Shown: positions 8,078 to 9,986 of the stretch, in pieces
How the letters are laid out: each line of letters opens with the position of its first letter
Position numbering within the stretch: position 1 is the stretch's first letter
Origin: Candidatus Heimdallarchaeota archaeon
GTDB taxonomy: Archaea > Asgardarchaeota > Heimdallarchaeia > Heimdallarchaeales > Heimdallarchaeaceae
Direction: 5' to 3'
Length of the DNA: 9,986 nt
Assembly (NCBI GenBank): GCA_030628305.1
Contig: DAOVRE010000034.1
Location: forward strand, 1 to 9,986
Program-made: the position numbers and the translations under genes
The notes under the pieces: generated by a model
The model's input: the letters and a program-made list of their open reading frames with translations, nothing else
The model's database searches: none
Told to the model about the DNA's origin: nothing

Positions 8078-9298
8078 ATGAGTTTCATTAAAAAATTCAA
8101 AACAACTTTCCACATTACTTTCTGGGAAGCATTAATTGCATTAATAGTAATTGCAACATTTTTCATACTTGAATATGTTGTTTTTCATGGAGAGTATCAT
8201 TTGTGGTTAATTATTATGGGTTTTGTAGTAGGTATTTGGTTAGCTTTTCGTCCATCAGAGTGGGCGGTTATAGGTTTAAACAGTGGAGCTAAGTATGTCG
8301 GTTTATCTGAATATGTTGCAGGAATCCTATCAAGTTTAGCTTCAAATCTTCCTGAAGCTGTTATTGCTATAATACTCATCGTCAAGTATAATGATACTTT
8401 AACAGCTGTCGTTACTGTTCTATCTGCTGCAGGTTTTAACACAATTATTCTAGGAATAGCAATAATAATCGCTACAATCAAGAAAAAGGGCTCAATAGCT
8501 GTTCCAGAGGATTTAGAGAAGAAAGAAGCCCCAATAATAAGATGGGCCATAGTTGTCTTAGCAATGACAGTAATATTTGGTTTCAGTCAATATTTCCACA
8601 TATTGGAGATTGGCACAGAATCACTTGCCACAGCTGTTTTAACAATACCAGTAGCCGCTATGCTTGCGTGCAGTTATGCTTTTTATCTAATATATATCAT
8701 CGTTGTGAAGGATAATAACAAAAAAATGTCAATCGAGGATAAAGAGGACATAGAACAAACACTCAGTCCAGTGAAAGAAGAAGTGGAAAATGAAGAAAAA
8801 ACACTTGATCATGGAACTAATGGAAAACTCTCTATTCCGATTACATTGCTTTTCTTAGTGCTTGGTTTTGTTGGAATCTTTTTTGGTGGGCATACATTGA
8901 CCGAGAGTGTTCAACAGTTAATTCCAATAACTGAAGGTAGAACAAATTCACAGATAATTATAACTGCATTGATACTGGGAGCTTCTGGAGCTGTTCCAGA
9001 ACACGGAATAGCTATCATATCAGCTGCAAAAGATGAAATTGAAGTAGGAATAGGGAATGCTATGGGTGGAATCCTGCAATCTTCATTGCTAATATTTGGT
9101 ATTCTAGGAGTAATAACAGTTGTAGCTCTACATCCATTTATCCTATTACAATTATCAGCTATAGCAGCAGTCTTGTGGTTTGTCAAACGGTGCATCCAAG
9201 ATGGAAAATTTGACACGTTTGAAGGCATCATGATAATATTACTTCAGGTAATAGTTTTCATAATTCTCTTTGAGGATATTGCTCTCTTTCCTATATGA
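8078..9298 (+). CDS. CaCA-superfamily cation (Ca2+) exchanger
   Basis: A polytopic membrane protein of 406 residues with about ten hydrophobic segments and the inverted two-repeat plan of Ca2+/cation antiporters. Alpha-1 is at about 84-125 (SSLASNLPEAVIAI, E93, then SAAGFNT). Alpha-2 is at about 297-340 (LGASGAVPEHGIAI, E308, then GIGNAMGGILQSS). The glutamate of each P-E motif is the expected ion ligand by family knowledge. Between the halves, residues about 211-250 form a charged acidic loop, probably cytoplasmic. The E-H pair and Q-S in alpha-2 recall CAX-type Ca2+/H+ antiporters, while the P-E motifs recall Na+/Ca2+ exchangers, so ion and coupling cannot be fixed from sequence alone. Likely job: cation, probably calcium, extrusion across the membrane. 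It has its own promoter immediately upstream and a terminator-like hairpin just downstream, so it looks monocistronic. Confidence 0.85.
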   Translation: MSFIKKFKTTFHITFWEALIALIVIATFFILEYVVFHGEYHLWLIIMGFVVGIWLAFRPSEWAVIGLNSGAKYVGLSEYVAGILSSLASNLPEAVIAIILIVKYNDTLTAVVTVLSAAGFNTIILGIAIIIATIKKKGSIAVPEDLEKKEAPIIRWAIVVLAMTVIFGFSQYFHILEIGTESLATAVLTIPVAAMLACSYAFYLIYIIVVKDNNKKMSIEDKEDIEQTLSPVKEEVENEEKTLDHGTNGKLSIPITLLFLVLGFVGIFFGGHTLTESVQQLIPITEGRTNSQIIITALILGASGAVPEHGIAIISAAKDEIEVGIGNAMGGILQSSLLIFGILGVITVVALHPFILLQLSAIAAVLWFVKRCIQDGKFDTFEGIMIILLQVIVFIILFEDIALFPI

Positions 9299-9306
9299 GC
9301 ACCAAC

Positions 9307-9360
9307 TTATTTTTTACTCTGATACAGAAAGTTATCACTTTCTGTTTTCTGGGTTTTTAT
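9307..9360 (+). terminator. Hairpin and T-tract terminator after the exchanger gene
   Basis: A T6 run (9310-9315) is followed by a perfect 9-base-pair hairpin: ACAGAAAGT (9324-9332), loop TATC, ACTTTCTGT (9337-9345). The T-rich stretches TTTT and GGGTTTTTAT follow. This fits termination of the exchanger transcript 10-60 bases after its stop. The same palindrome ends 8 bases before the next TATA box, so it could instead be, or also be, an operator. Confidence 0.6.
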
Positions 9361-9362
9361 AT
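9354..9362 (+). promoter_or_regulatory. TATA box of the small gene (leaderless-type)
   Basis: TTTTTATAT is centred about 25 bases upstream of ATG 9383, with no ribosome binding site between. This is the same geometry as at the exchanger gene and supports the small reading frame being a real, leaderless gene. Confidence 0.5.
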
Positions 9363-9382
9363 CCAAACTAGTCAATTATATC

Positions 9383-9607
9383 ATGGGTATACAGAAGATT
9401 CTACCAAATTCTGAATCTAGCGAGAGCGCTATTCTAATCCATAAATATGGAGAGATTATCGCTCATAGCTGTTCTATGTATCAAGTAAAAATTTATCGCG
9501 AACCAGAAAGAAAAATTTTTACAACATGCATTGAGCGAGCATATAACATATTGCAGAATGAGGAAGAGATAATAAAAATGTCGAGAGAGCCGTATTGTAG
9601 ATTCTAA
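9383..9607 (+). CDS. Small hypothetical protein, 74 residues
   Basis: I do not recognise this protein. It is a mixed, charged, soluble-looking chain (MGIQKILPNSESSESAI at the N-terminus, SREPYCRF at the C-terminus). It has no membrane helix or signal peptide, and three cysteines (about residues 29, 49 and 72) without a metal-binding spacing. A region near residues 16-60 alternates strand-like (AILIHKYGEIIAHS, YQVKIYREP) and helix-like (IERAYNILQNEEEIIKM) parts, which would suit a small alpha/beta fold. Support for it being a gene comes from the well-placed TATA box, an ATG at the predicted transcription start, and its position filling the gap before the convergent aminotransferase. Its stop lies 23 bases from the aminotransferase stop. 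Without homologues this remains moderately supported. Confidence 0.55.
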   Translation: MGIQKILPNSESSESAILIHKYGEIIAHSCSMYQVKIYREPERKIFTTCIERAYNILQNEEEIIKMSREPYCRF

Positions 9608-9630
9608 AAAGAAAAGAAGAAAAGGAGGTT
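9608..9630 (-). terminator. T-rich terminator of the aminotransferase gene
   Basis: Read on the minus strand, the bases just past the aminotransferase stop are almost pure pyrimidine, with repeated T-runs (CCTCCTTTTCTTCTTTTC). Archaeal transcription commonly ends at such T-rich tracts without a hairpin. It would end the minus-strand transcript at, or slightly inside, the 3' end of the convergent small gene. Confidence 0.45.
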
Positions 9631-9986
9631 TTAATTTATTGTAGCAAAAACCTTGTCTATAATGCTTAAAGCCCACTGAAGATCCTTCTTTGATATCACC
9701 AAAGGTGGAGCAAAACGTATTGAGAATTCATGTGTTTCTTTAGCTAACACACCAATTGGCGAGTTCTTCATTAATGCTTCAGTATAAGGTCGAGCTTTCT
9801 CAGAAAGTTCTAGAGCAATCAACAATCCTCTTCCACGAACTTCCTTGATTTTTCCAGGGTATTTTTCCTGTATTTCTTTGAGACCATCCACGAAAAATTT
9901 ACCCAAATCTTTTGATTTTTGTGAAAAATCTTCCTCTACTAGAAGATCACACACAGCCTCTAAAACAGCCATACCTGCACTGTTTC
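9631..9986 (-). CDS. Ornithine aminotransferase, C-terminal part (5' partial)
   Basis: Class-III PLP-dependent aminotransferase. The last 117-118 residues are visible; the frame continues through the right window edge, and the methionine at 9970-9972 is internal. The visible part begins NSAGMAVLEAV, the region after the family's G-G-N-P motif, and contains KEVRGRGLLIALEL. The stretch LAKETHEFSIRFAPPLVI is characteristic of ornithine-oxo-acid aminotransferases (L-A-K-x-T-H and I-R-F-A-P-P-L) rather than acetylornithine aminotransferases, which usually have L-R-L-L-P-P-L there. By family knowledge the arginine of IRFAPPL helps bind a substrate carboxylate. The expected reaction converts ornithine and 2-oxoglutarate to glutamate-5-semialdehyde and glutamate, linking arginine and proline metabolism. 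The PLP lysine is off-window, so the catalytic core cannot be checked. It converges on the small plus-strand gene. Confidence 0.9.
   Translation of the reverse strand, partial: NSAGMAVLEAVCDLLVEEDFSQKSKDLGKFFVDGLKEIQEKYPGKIKEVRGRGLLIALELSEKARPYTEALMKNSPIGVLAKETHEFSIRFAPPLVISKKDLQWALSIIDKVFATIN

Noticed and set aside
9622..9640. Strong Shine-Dalgarno match AAGGAGGT on the plus strand
   Set aside because: It is followed only by a TTG with an immediate stop and a six-codon frame from an ATG near 9660; it is better read as the complement of the minus-strand T-rich terminator.
9434..9676. Minus-strand open frame overlapping the small gene and the aminotransferase 3' end
   Set aside because: It overlaps the well-supported aminotransferase in a different frame, has no promoter evidence and resembles no family.

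Overview
This window is AT-rich (roughly one third G+C by eye) and looks archaeal. Two genes have a TATA-like box about 25-27 bases upstream of an ATG with no ribosome binding site, which is the pattern of leaderless archaeal transcripts. The long PAS protein ends in a kinase-like tail of a kind I associate with archaeal PAS proteins. The permease carries a sequon-rich outside domain suited to archaeal N-glycosylation. The gene style would fit an Asgard-type or other mesophilic AT-rich archaeon, but nothing here fixes the lineage.

Left part (bases 3-4185): a carbohydrate-type (CUT1/MalFGK-like) ABC importer. One continuous frame enters from the left edge. It encodes an extracellular fibronectin-III-like domain, a membrane anchor, a MalF-type permease half, an unusual extra block of about eight predicted membrane helices, and a MalG-type permease half, all in one chain. 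The MalK-type ATPase follows with almost no gap, so the two genes are surely co-transcribed. No separate substrate-binding protein is visible; it lies off-window or is fused to the missing N-terminus.

Middle (4186-8016): a 171-base intergenic region with an inverted repeat and weak promoter candidates precedes a soluble protein of 1219 residues. It is built from nine tandem PAS domains and a short histidine-kinase-dimerisation-like tail. The tail lacks the phospho-accepting histidine, and there is no ATPase domain. It is a sensor or scaffold without a visible catalytic output.

Right part (8017-9986): a CaCA-superfamily cation exchanger with two alpha repeats and its own leaderless promoter; a hairpin/terminator; a 74-residue unknown protein, also with a leaderless-type promoter; and, converging from the right edge on the minus strand, the C-terminal part of an ornithine aminotransferase.

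The permease and ATPase form one functional unit. The other genes look like independent transcription units, and I see no sequence evidence tying them into one pathway. The most unusual items are the single-chain glycoprotein-permease fusion with its central membrane insert and the nine-PAS protein with a histidine-less tail.
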